Origin: Apostichopus japonicus
Taxonomy: Eukaryota; Echinodermata; Holothuroidea; Aspidochirotida; Stichopodidae
Reading direction: 5' to 3'
Assembly: GCF_037975245.1 (NCBI RefSeq)
Contig: NC_092573.1
Span: forward strand, 15,148,001 to 15,212,000
DNA: 64,000 bases
Part shown: positions 37,746 to 48,755 of the stretch, piece after piece
Position numbering within the stretch: the stretch's first letter is position 1
Layout of the letters: every line of letters starts with the position of its first letter
The notes under the pieces: generated by a model
What the model saw: the letters and a program-made list of their open reading frames with translations, nothing else
What the model was told of the DNA's origin: nothing
Databases searched by the model: none
Position numbers and translations under genes: made by a program

Positions 37746-37789
37746 AAGCGTATCGAACCAACGTCTACAAAAAGGAATTAGAAACGAGC

Positions 37790-37880
37790 GCCATCAACAG
37801 GCATTCTTTTTGGGTCTTAAGGGCGCTGTTTGACTGGTAGCGGGCACAGAAAGGCGCCTGGTGCACGGTTAATTTCAGCC
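37790..37880 (+). mobile_element. hAT MITE family 2 remnant
   Basis: Resembles the 3' end of the element at 20216-20669: GGGCGCT, GCGGGC, GCGCCTGG, then TTAATTTCAGCCTTGG against TTATTTCAACCCTTGC. Only this end is recognisable. Confidence 0.6.
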
Positions 37881-38159
37881 TTGGTTATAGCGATCAACGG
37901 GAGGGGAAAGGGGACTAAGTTACACAGTACTACTACTGCCACTGGGAGAGGTACCGTGGCTACTCATGCACTTGTGACAGGGAGGACAAACATTGAGCAA
38001 GCACCTATAAAGCCTATAAACCTATGAAAAATAATATCGGGGTGGTTAAGTAGCTCAATATGAAATACCAAAATGTAAAAAGTATACCCTGGTCGGCGGG
38101 CGACAGAAACAGGCTGGGAACTGTGTCCATTAGACTGGCTCCCCGATGGTGGCTGCAAC

Positions 38160-38810
38160 CAGTGGCGGGAGATTTGTTTCAAATATTGGGGCGTGTATCC
38201 AGGATTTTCTAAACCGGGGGCGCGATCGAATTACTATCTAAGCGGAGCGCCACAGAAAATTTCTGGTTTTGATAGCCCCCCAGATCACAGGAAATGGCAC
38301 TTCTCGGGCTTGAAAATGATCAACAAGTTGTATACTTTGGCCTGAGAATCAAGTTTTCCCAATAGTTTTTTTTTTCTATCCATAACCTTTTTCAAGATTG
38401 TCACTAGTCACACATCATGTTCGACCTCATCGCTTCTCCTGTGGATCATTGCTTTGGAAGGTAACACTACGTAACGGCCTATACAATACCCGTCAGCCCC
38501 ACTTTTCAAGGTTTGAAGCCCATTATTTGTTCAGAATTTGAATTATAAATTCACTTCAAAACATATCCATAAATGTTGCACAAAATTTCATCTATGGTCA
38601 ACCAATATAGAAAAAAAACCTTCAACCCCTTACAGACCGGTCAGTAGAGGGAAGTATGATGAAGAATGTTGGTCAGGGAATTTTCGAAAATTCAGACACA
38701 GTTAATTTATTGTGTACAAATATTATAAATATAAAACTTCGATATCGTTAAAAAAGACAAAAAATATCTTCGCCCCACCCCCCCCCCCCCTACTTGGCTA
38801 CGTGCCTGTG
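38160..38810 (+). mobile_element. hAT MITE family 1, diverged copy
   Basis: Starts CAGTGGCGGGAG and contains ACTATCTAAGCGGAGCGCCA and CAGATCACAGGAAATG, matching the element at 9198-9593. Probably ends near a C-tract and GGCTACGTGCCTGTG. No target duplication survives. It lies inside the foldback element. Confidence 0.65.
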
Positions 38811-39566
38811 GTTAGAAATCTTGTAGGAAACAGGCCAAATGGAAACCCAGTGACCCAGTGAACCCATATCGATGTGGATCATATATATGATTGTACGTAC
38901 TTACACTCGTACACAAGAGATGTACAGACATTATGATAATAATCATGAGTGACAACATGCTATACGGTCACAGGTCACAGAAACGACGACGAAGAGTCAT
39001 TTACCTCATAGCGCATGTGTTGGATGAAGTTTTAGCCACCGCCAAATAGGATTTGGATAAATAATCTCATGCATTATTTTCTATTTATAGCCACACAAAA
39101 ACACTATGCCACCAAATATTGGGGAGGGGATATTAGATACTATATCCCCCACCTAAAATATGTCCCCCCCCCCATGATCGCTGCTCATGGCTGCAACGTT
39201 CCGTATGGCTGTGCCTGTGCATCTGCGATGGAAAGGAGCTGATCGAGCACAGCTGCTATTGAATTGAACCTGTGCTCATCGATGCTCGCGTTAATCCGTT
39301 CTAAATTTCTCTTTGCTTTGGAGAAGACGTTCTTTCGCTTCATAAGCATTCTCATTGCCAGTTAAGAGCCTCTCTACTTCGCCCAAAATCCGAGAACTTC
39401 TGTCAATAACGATCTGTGCTTCATCAAGTTTACCGCAATCGCCAAGGTGAAAGTAACGCTACCCGTACCCTGTTGTCTCGTCGCTATCATTTGCATGTAC
39501 TGCTTAGTACACTGACATCGTGTGCGCATGCTTGTAAGACGGGCTGTCACGGTTGAATTACTGATA
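38811..39566. other. Interior of the foldback element, no gene seen
   Basis: No recognisable coding sequence; short C-tract near 39165-39173. Confidence 0.5.
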
Positions 39567-40185
39567 TCATCGTCACGGTTGAATTACTGATATCAGCAAA
39601 TGAATTGGTGATATCATCAAATGAATTGGTGATATCAACAAATGAATTGGTGATATCAACAAAAGCATGCATTAGTGATATGTACGGTTCATTTGCTGAT
39701 ATCATTAAATCAATTACTGATATCACCAATTGATTTGTTGATATCAGCAAATGAATAAGTGATATGTTGGAATTGTTGATATCATCAAATGATTTGCTGA
39801 TATCACCAATTATTTGATGATATCAGCAAATAATTGTTGATATCATCAAATGATTTGCTGATATCATCAAATGATTTGCTGATATCACCAATTCATTTGC
39901 TGATATCACCAAATAATTGCTGATATCTGCAAATATTTGTTGATATCAGCAATTATTTGTTGATATCAGCAATTATTTGATGATATCAACAAATGAATTG
40001 GTGATATCAGCAAATGAATTGGTGATATCAGCAAATGAATTGCTGATATCAACAATTATTTGGTGATATCAGCAAATAATTGTTGATATCAGCAATTATT
40101 TGATGATATCATCAAATGATTTGATGATATCAACAATTATTTGCTGATATCACCAAATATTTGATGATATCATCAAATATCGAAT
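39567..40185. repeat. Right array of ~20-bp TGATATCA palindromes
   Basis: About 29 units like those at 37237-37745. The outermost ~190 bp is the inverse of the left outer end with few differences; the inner units differ in order. Confidence 0.95.
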
Positions 40186-41287
40186 AAAAAGTAAAACGGC
40201 TTGCCATATGGCCGCACCAAGCTCTGATTTGATAGTAACACCTCAATGAGTGGAATTTCGTCGCTGACGCAGTCGGGGGTAGCCGTTCTGGAGTAACAAA
40301 ACTTGTCACCAGAAGCAACCTTCTTCCTCAATACCTTATGTCTCAGCTTGGCTAGATCCTCTGTTGCTTTTCCACCAAAGAGTAACGCCATTGCTTTGTT
40401 TCCACATTGTTCAATAGTGTCAGATGTTTCTCCGACACTCTCAAAACGAACTGCACACGAAACTAGGTCTATGTCCCCCTCGATAATCTTCTGGAACAAC
40501 GACTTTTCCCCCACACCAAATAGCATGGATGAACAGCAAGTGAGAGCACATGGTTTGACCCAGCAGAAGTTTGAGCTCATTAATGTTATAAACTCGAACT
40601 TGGTGCCTGGATTTGTCGTTAGACCGGAAGAACAAAGTTTTGTTTTCTGGGTTCATATAGAACAAGAGAAGAACCAACAAGTCGGTGTCTTCTCCAACTA
40701 GAGTAGTTGTTCCAGTTTCGGAAGCTGCAATGGCGGCATGAACAATGTCACAGTCCGCATCTGCCTGACAGTTGACTACATGACATCCTTTCTCTCGAAG
40801 CCTATTGCTTATCATGTTGATTAGTGCCTGTTTGTTACTTCCCCTTGAGAGAAACTCATCCTTTGTCCCACGGAACACTGCTCCAGGGGTTACGCTCACC
40901 AGTGGGTGCTGCCTGTGTTGCCGTCTCTCGTGAGTGCTGTCATTGGTAGATGGTGTCTCTTGGTACCCATCAAAGACAACAGTTGCAGTGCCATAGTTTC
41001 TAAGGGTGAAATCTGCATAACAGTTGGCGATGGTGTCATATGTAGTGCCTTTATCCCAGGGAACTCGATGCATCAGTGAACCGCCATCTAATACATAACT
41101 CTCAGTCTTTGGGATATCACTGGTTATCGCTGTCTCTGACTGCCCATTAGCTAACTCCTCAATAGCTCTCGCCAACTGTGCTTTATCTGGCTTCCGGAAT
41201 ACACCATTTGCTTCAAAAAGCGAAGGGGGGGGGGGGAGGAAGGAGTCACTTCGAACTCCAGAACATCTCCCAAGGATAGGTCTCCAG

Positions 41288-41668
41288 CTTCTGGTGACAG
41301 GTTTTGTTACTCCAGAACGGCTACCCCCGACTGTGTCAGCGACGAAATTCCACTCAATGAGGTGTTACTATCAAATCAGAGCTTGGTGCGGCCAGGAGAA
41401 AGACCTCCATGCAACGGACTGGGGCTGGAAGCTTGAGAACAATCTATTCAAGCCTGTAATGTGTGACAAGTCGCCTGCCCCTGACTGCTTACTCAAGGTT
41501 GTACATTGTAACTGTCAAACGGCGTGTACAACGAGGCGGTGTACTTGACGAGGGTATGGATTACCCTGCACAGCAGCATGTGGACCATGCCAAGTGGATT
41601 TCTGTGAGAACCCCTTTAACCAGACACTGGGACCAGACATTGAATCCGATGATGACGTTGACGTGTAG
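41288..41668 (+). pseudogene. Inverted second copy of the PIN-like gene's C-terminus
   Basis: Right-arm copy on the + strand encodes FVTPERLPPTVSATKFHS, YYQIRAWCGQEKD, DWGWKLENNLFK and the Cys cluster, without the foldback insertion. It carries the same TGA in the Cys cluster as the left arm, so that nonsense change predates arm duplication or has been spread by gene conversion. It lacks the N-terminal half. Confidence 0.7.
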
Positions 41669-42436
41669 AATACATAGGTATATGTGACCCTGTTGCACTA
41701 GGTTAATTGTCATATCCTCAGAATGCTGGTCCTAATGTTTATATCATTCCTCCACAACATCCTAATGTCATCTGAAATGTTACGTGTATAGCCCAAGGGC
41801 ACAACCACTTGGAGGCTCACGCCCAAACCTCATGTGGAACCTCAACTTCTGGCAGAGAAACGAAAACTTATCGGGGGATTGAGCGCCTCCAACACAATCT
41901 GACTGGGACCCCCGTACCTTTTATACGTGGTTGCGCCCTTGGTATAGCTACTTGAAAATGAGCATCAATTGGTTGCTGACGTAATTCGATGTCGTTTCTA
42001 CTTCATGAACATGTCAATTCGAGTAGGTTCCCTTCTATGTATTACATCTGCCTGGTTTCGTTTGAAAATTATGTGTTAATTTCAACCTAATCGGCTGATA
42101 TATGTTAATTTTGGGTCACATACGTCATCCCTACCCTATGGTGACGTCATATAACATTGAAAATGTGCTTATTTGGTATTCTGGCATCATGTTCCTATAG
42201 GTTGGTAATACATTTCATATGCCAAAATTGAAGTATAAGGAGGTTTTCGGTACATTGAAGCCTTTGGGGTCCGCCATTTTGGAATTATGCAAATTAACCC
42301 CTTTCCCGGGGTCCGATTTTGGGAGACTTTTTTTCTGGAGATGTCAGTAACCTATAGAGCGACTTAAAGCAAAAAAAACTTTTTGTTGCAATTTTTTTGA
42401 GGTTGAGGCCATTTTCCCCTTATATTGACCCGACTA

Positions 42437-42960
42437 AAGAGTAATAAAAGAAACAAAAGCTTTCTCTCCGTTCTATAGTTTACGTCTACGTTTCCTAGAG
42501 TTATACAAAAAAATACGATAAGAAAATGTTACAGGGTCGGGGATCGAGCAACAGTTGTAATACATTCCGCTGAAACTGGATTCTTCTCAGAAATATATTT
42601 CTGTACTTACAATAAAATCGCTTCAAGAGTACAAGAACTATCAGTAAACGATGCAGATAGGCCTGAAATAAGTGTTTCGTAGCCGGCATTACAAAGCGGT
42701 CGGCCTGCGAAGGCTTGAAAGTAATTATCTTCTGACTAGATTTGGCTAAATACCTCCTTGATTTCCGGAAATAATTACTTCGCATGCCTTGCAAGGTTGC
42801 AGAAAACATCGATATGGATCAATAAAATTTTATGGCACTTTATAACAGCTCATGGAACCACCCAATAAATAGTTATGCAGTCATGAGGATAGGAGTGATA
42901 TACGGCCCACTTCTTATAGTTAAAAAGAAGCAAGGAAATAGGTATATATAGGCCTATATA
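42437..42960. other. Non-coding, no gene seen
   Basis: No recognisable features; AGGCCTA-type motifs near 42660 and 42949. Confidence 0.5.
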
Positions 42961-43175
42961 TAGCCTATGTATATACTCCAGTTTACATACTTGTGTATAT
43001 TCGTATGACTCCATTTTCTTCCGTAGGCACCCATTTTCTTCGTAGACCATATAGGCCCTATTCACAGTATCCATACTTGCCTTACTTTATATATACTCCA
43101 GTTATCACACCCTGTGGTATTTTCGTATGCCCCCATTGTCTTCATAAGCCCCAGTTTCATTCGTATAGGCCCTAG
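42961..43175. repeat. Two-unit direct repeat, ~120-bp period
   Basis: About 42967-43050 and 43087-43170 share TATATACTCCAGTT, TTCGTATG, CCATT, TCTTC and TTCGTA. Confidence 0.65.
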
Positions 43176-43239
43176 GGGTCCTTGGAGCCGGCCTACGGAT
43201 GCCGACCGTGAACTAGCCTGAGCACGATCAGTGAATTCC

Positions 43240-43870
43240 TCTTTCTGGCATGACTTTTTTACTCTTAAGTCGTTACAATTAAGGGAACAACTTGAAATAT
43301 CCCCAGTGCCAAAGCTTCGCCCAATGGGCCCCTACCAGGATTTGAATACATTCTACAGAAATTTAATACGAATCCGCGCTCTCTCATGTGTGCGCGAGTC
43401 CAAAGCATATATCCTCTGACTGTTACTTTGAACCGCTACTCGATTAGCGCGACTTCTGACATCTTCCCAATTATTTATCTTGCCTTTTAGCTGCAGATAT
43501 CGCTACCACTACATTACACTGAATAAGTCAAAGCGATCTTTTACGTAATGAAAATCTAAGGTTGAAAGAGCCTCTATATCTTCAACTTGCAACTGGTGTT
43601 TAGTGAAAATCTTTGCAAAAAAACCTAGCAGCAACAACAGCAAACTTGTCTCCAAACTTCTTAAATTGTTGTATAATTTGCGAATTATGACTGATGGCAT
43701 GTAGGAAATGCCTTAAGTAATAATTTAGGGGATTTTTGGCCACCTAGGCCTATAGTGTATACATATTCTGACACGAAACATTTTTCCTTCACGTTTTTGT
43801 GTTTTTGCCAATTTGGCCCTACTCAAATGGGGATGAACAATGCTTTTAGTTAGTAGTCTATGCTATCGTT
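43240..43870. other. Non-coding, no gene seen
   Basis: A 62-codon open stretch at 43231-43419 on + shows no recognisable family. Confidence 0.5.
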
Positions 43871-44260
43871 ATATAACGCACATGTTATCTAATAAGCTGG
43901 TCAGTTGGAGATACGGTAAATTATTATACAAGGTTTCCACAATTTGACCTCTGGTGACTCCAAATGACCTTTGACTCCCCTGAAGCCAATAGGCTTCTTC
44001 TACACAATGTGGTACTCCTTCAAACGAAATATGAAATTGGTCCAAGCTTCCCTTCTTGAGATATAGTGTTAACAAAGTTTCACAATGTGACCCCTGATGA
44101 CCTTTAACCTACTGTATTCTCAAAACAATAGGCTTCTTCTACAAGCACTGTCACACACACACTCATGCGCCTGCATGACTACAATGGTTACGATTTCATC
44201 GAAACCAAAAGGACGTGAACACTTCGGAATTGCCAATACAAACAACGTTGAGCAAAAATA
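43871..44260. repeat. Widespread dispersed repeat with internal tandem structure
   Basis: Two related ~125-bp units carry AAGGTTTCCACAATTTGACC or AAAGTTTCACAATGTGACCC, ATGACCTTTGAC/ATGACCTTTAAC, and CAATAGGCTTCTTCTAC; between them lie TATGAAATTGGTCCAAGC and TTCTTGAGATATAGTGTTAA. A CA-repeat and a 3' segment with TTTCATCGAAACCAAAAGGA follow. I recognise this family from other marine invertebrate genomes; its class is unclear to me. Confidence 0.65.
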
Positions 44261-44776
<516 letters not shown>

Positions 44777-45180
44777 GATAACATGTTATAAAAGTGGATA
44801 AACATCATGAACAGAATGATACTGATTCGGAATCTGTATAGCCTATACTATAAAGGTCATGAATGATTTATATACCACTAATTTGTTCTAAATGGATAGG
44901 CCTATTTAAAAAAAAAGGACATTATTCTCTCATATTATGAATGGACGGATGATATTTCCGAGACATGTTCTTAACTAAGGGAGACGTAAACTGGTTGACT
45001 CAATTCTAACTCCTTCCTATAGAATCCTTCCCAAACCTGTCCTTCTCTCCTCGGCGAGCCTGCGTGCACTATACATCCCGTACTTCGAGAGCGCTGCGGT
45101 ATAAGTCGGTTGCATCATTGCATTAGCAAATTAGTGCCAGTTTACATGTCAATCAATTAACAAGTTTTCTTTTCATACGA
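44777..45180. other. Non-coding, no gene seen
   Basis: No recognisable features. Confidence 0.5.
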
Positions 45181-46140
45181 TATACCCCATATCCGTCTCT
45201 CGAAATTTCGACGAAATGTTGAAATTTGAACAATTTACACAGTTTTCGTTATAATATTAAGTTTTTATTCTCGATTTCTGGCAAAATACAGTGGAATTTT
45301 CGAGGAACAGGTAGGAATTCTAACTTTTTACTCTGAAACATGCAAATGCATGTATAAAAGTCGAAATTTTGCCTAATTACTCGAAAGTTTGGGAGGAAAG
45401 AGTTCATATTTGACATAAATAGTCACAAATTAAAAAGGTCGAATATTAAAGTCGAAAATTTCAATGAGCCTATAGGCTAAGCAGTAAAAATCACGATTTA
45501 TAGATTTCAGGCCCGGAAAAGTCAACATAGAACTACTTTGAAAAAGAATGGAATTTCGAATTCTTCCTCGAAATTGCGACTTTTAATGTGGGAAATTTTT
45601 TTAGAAACAATTGACTAAACTCCGAGAAAATCAAACGTTACAGATGAAATATCGACTTTCTGTATTTTATATGGAACAAATTCGAAAAACTTATTAAACA
45701 TATATTTCGCATAAATAGTCGAAATTTTGAAATGAAGTTGTCGCACTTTCGGGATAAAATGTCAAAGTTTTCGTATGAAAAGTCAGCATTTCGAGAAAAA
45801 AAATAGTTTTAGGGCCTAGTTTCAGGAAAAAGATGAAAAACATTAAATAAAATTCGAAAATTCGATTTAATAATTGAAAGTGGTGATTAAACCCACAACT
45901 AGGTAGGCCAGAAAAGAAATGGGACTTTATGTAAATAAATATGAAAATTGGGGAACAGCTCAAATGTCGATAAGAAGGTAAAAGAATTTGGCACTGTAGG
46001 TTAATTGTTGCAAGAAAGTACGAATTGTGTGTTGTTTTTAGAATCGAAATATCGAGTCGTGCCTCAAAATATATATTTTTCATAAAGAAACAATTAAATG
46101 TAGAAATTAAAAATGTAGAAATTTCAAGAAGATTGTCAAA
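45181..46140. repeat. TCGAAA-rich degenerate repeat field
   Basis: AGTCGAAATTT, TTTCGA and CTCGAAA variants recur dozens of times at irregular 20-60-bp spacing, with little other structure. Likely an old satellite or self-expanding simple repeat; the many TCGA sites in an AT-rich setting are unusual. Confidence 0.75.
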
Positions 46141-46860
46141 ATTACATACCTTATACGCAACCGTACACCTCGTGGCACAAGATTCTTAGAATGATTTTGT
46201 GAGCAATAAAATCATGACGACATAAGCAAGCGCTACTGTGACGAAATACAGGGTTTTCCCCTGTATACGGTAGCTTTTAAGATAAAGTACGGTGTTAGTA
46301 TTCTTCAGTACTAATGGATATATTGGGGGAAAAAACGACAAAAATGGTAATGTTTCCTATATTTTATCATATATAATAATTATTGATTCCAATTTTACCG
46401 TTTTATCCTAGTGAACCGGCGATTTTATATATGTACAAATCGACAACTGTTGTACCTACGCGCATCCGCACAAAAGTGAGGGCGAAGATTGTCTAATTTG
46501 AGAGTACTCTTGTTTTAGGTACAGTCTGCCATGTAGTATTTGCATTATACAAGAACTGTATATAGGTATACAGTACTACAGACTGAATGTGGTATTATGT
46601 GTGGTAACCGAACGTTGGTACATGGTAGTCAACGAACAAGACAAACCTGTCAATTTCAATTGTGCAACTTACGTGGACCACTCACGTGGAATACTTCAAC
46701 GATTCTTCGGTAATTGGCATGATATTACCTTCGGTAATTAATTTCGTCTTCATTTTTGTGCTATCTTTACTTTGTTGTCACTGACAGTGTCAGTAAACTC
46801 GACCTAGCCATATTTGTATGGGTGTACGTGTGGATGTATGTGGATGTATGTATGTACAGT
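46141..46860. other. Non-coding, no gene seen
   Basis: No gene recognised; a short GTGGATGTAT tandem lies at about 46829-46850 next to the SINE. Confidence 0.5.
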
Positions 46861-47023
46861 AAGCTGACCGAAGGCAGTCTCCTCCTAGATTCATATTTAA
46901 CGTCCATGATTATGAATTGTCAACAACTCTGTAACTGGACGACATACATTAATCTTGGAGTGACTCGAGCTTGGGACCTTATGATTGAAAGGCATCGGTG
47001 TTAACCACTGAGCTAACACTCCT
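46861..47023 (-). repeat. tRNA-derived SINE, copy 2
   Basis: Close match to 9643-9802 with the same A and B boxes; the B box reads GCTCGAGTC here instead of GTTCGAGTC, so promoter strength may be reduced. Confidence 0.85.
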
Positions 47024-48606
47024 ATTTACTTAGGTGCAAGTGCTACTGAGCATTTTGATAAGTACAGTTATATTAAGTCAGTCACAGTTTAGCCTTCAGT
47101 ACAGCCTGGTGTAGTATAAGAAACTTTCACGCCAAAATTTGTACCAACAAAGATCTAACTTAAACGCCTAATTGAGCAAATGCAATGCGGTATTCTGTTA
47201 GTTGATCACTTCCTGTATACTTTGCATGATATTGACGTACTGTAAAATCCTTACCAGTAAATGACATGGTTGACGCCCACAAGGGAGTGCTACAAATAAA
47301 AGCTGGAAATCTCTGATCTTCTCTGGTTCTCACTTAATTCTTGGACAAATTTTACTCACTTGCTGTACATAAGTCAGATAGTTATTTGGAATTTTGAGCA
47401 CGTTATACAGTATGGCATCACAGAGCCTACAGGCTTTCTAGTTATTGATTCAGGCAGTAGGTCGCATGGGATCAAAGGGGTGATATTAAAGACTTTAAGG
47501 TAACAATAAAATAACACAGTTCTGATATAACTGTCCAATATCGCAAAGCTGAAATGTCAATAATCCAGTTCATGGTCTCCACCCTGACCCAATGCAGCTT
47601 TTTATAGCAAAGCACCAGTGTTGATGCTCTGTCATATATCCAAGTATGTTCCTCACTGTTGTATGGATACTACCAAAGCTGGATAAAATGGGTTCTGTCC
47701 ATGAAGAAGATGCTGGGGTAGAGAGAAGTTGCACAGCACATCCAACAAACTTTGATGGTACAACACACTTCTAAACAGCCTTATACCAGCAGCCTAGAGG
47801 CAGCCTTGCTGTTGTTTAGAGTCAACCGATGCACGCAGTGTTTATAAACTTTGACTTGTGAACTGAGTCGGCAATAAATGAAAAGTGGGAGGTAGATAAA
47901 ACATGAAATCAAGGCTTGTCGCAAAAGGAGCTCTACTTATGATGAAGATGTGCACTGTGCACCCAGAATTAGTTACACACAAAGAAGTCTAGACAGGCTT
48001 TTTGAAGGCCTAAAATTGATTATTATTTAAGATTTATTTTCTTTAGAAATAGCAAATATTTTACATTAAAACAAATTGGACGGCAGTGAATGTTTTGTTT
48101 TGACATACTGTGAAGAGGTTTTTAACATGTTGAAATGGTGTTTTTGACAGCCATATAAAAGTGCGGATAAAACCATCGATAACACCGTACAAATCAAAAA
48201 CCTGCCAAACCTATGCAGTGGTGATGGTATATGTATGTATGTCTCTTTGTACTTTGGCTTTCAAAGATGTATGGAAAACTCAAAAGTTTGAGACAGTTGA
48301 GCTTACAAATTAAAATATGTGGATCCACCTTCATGCTTACTGAGTACCAGAACCCACTTGAGCTTTATAGAGGTCGAAGGTCATTTGTTCAAGTAACCTA
48401 GAAAATTTTAAAAGTAAAACTCAGATGAACTTGACACAGTACATGTTGTGCAGTTCCACTTTAATGCTTCCAAGAACTGTTTTTGTGTGTATGTGTCTGT
48501 GTTGTTTGTTTTGAAAGGACTTAATTTATCACACTTAAGTTGAAATAGAATGCTTCATTATTTGCTTATTAATGCATCATATTTTCTTGTACTCAAATCT
48601 TTTCAG
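47024..48606. other. Non-coding upstream of the IAP-like gene
   Basis: No coding match. A pyrimidine-rich acceptor (TCTTTTCAG, ending 48606) suggests the IAP coding exon begins with spliced 5' UTR, so a non-coding exon and promoter may lie here. Confidence 0.45.
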
Positions 48607-48755
48607 GTATTTTGTAGGTAGTCAGTCCATCTGCGAAAGTGAAATCTTTCAAGAAGAAGAATTCCTGTCCTGTGCAGTTGTGAAGTTCAAGTTGAATACA
48701 AACTTGGCATATCCTGATCTCTTTTGCATACATTTGCCCCTAAACTGAAATCCAA

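Larger units (their letters stand above)
37202..40214. mobile_element. 3.0-kb foldback element with palindromic-array ends
   Basis: The element (37208-40208) starts TATGGCAAGCCGTTTTACTT, and its inverted copy forms the right end. It is flanked by 6-bp TGGCCG at 37202-37207 and 40209-40214; the empty site in the other arm near 41388-41393 carries one TGGCCG. Inverted ends stay nearly identical for at least 190 bp and consist largely of 20-21-bp TGATATCA units. Inverted ends made of short tandem units define foldback elements (Drosophila FB, sea urchin TU). No transposase seen, so probably non-autonomous. Confidence 0.8.
36928..41228 (-). pseudogene. PIN-like nuclease-fold protein with Cys-rich tail, degenerate
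   Basis: Read on the minus strand, from 41228 down, skipping the insertion 37208-40208. The N-terminal block has LFEANGVFRKPDKAQLARAI, VVFDGY, then GCHVVNCQADADCDIVHAA and LVGEDTDLLVLLL, an acidic pattern like PIN/FEN-type nuclease folds in a large family of uncharacterised aquatic-invertebrate proteins. After FIHA a stretch of about 30 bases that normally encodes a Gly-Cys-Asp-Thr motif is missing and the frame shifts to LFGVGEKSLFQKIIEGD. Another shift precedes TPERLPPTASATKFHS and YYQIRAWCG. The tail (37198-36928) has WGWKLENN, a Cys cluster HCNCQTACTTRRC, an in-frame TGA, then GLPCTAACGPCQVDFCENP and an acidic end. Inactive. The biochemical role of the family is unknown to me. Confidence 0.7.
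36174..42434 (-). mobile_element. 6.3-kb element with ~1.1-kb inverted arms (PIN-like gene carrier)
   Basis: The ends GTCGGGTCAATATA and TATATTGACCCGAC are inverted and flanked by TA at 36172-36173 and 42435-42436. Arms: 36174-37207 plus 40215-40322 against 41288-42434, nearly identical by eye apart from a few substitutions and a short indel near the tip. A unique centre (about 40323-41287) holds the N-terminal half of the minus-strand PIN-like gene, whose C-terminal part lies in the arms. The left arm is split by the 37208-40208 foldback; the right arm keeps the empty site. TA duplication plus long arms suggests a cut-and-paste transposon; the superfamily is not identified. Confidence 0.75.

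Noticed and set aside
37237-40185. Regular short repeats that could suggest a CRISPR array
   Set aside because: Eukaryotic context; units are contiguous 20-bp palindromes without unique spacers and form inverted element ends.
40303-40701. 132-codon open frame on +
   Set aside because: Antisense shadow of the PIN-like pseudogene, whose conserved motifs are on the minus strand.
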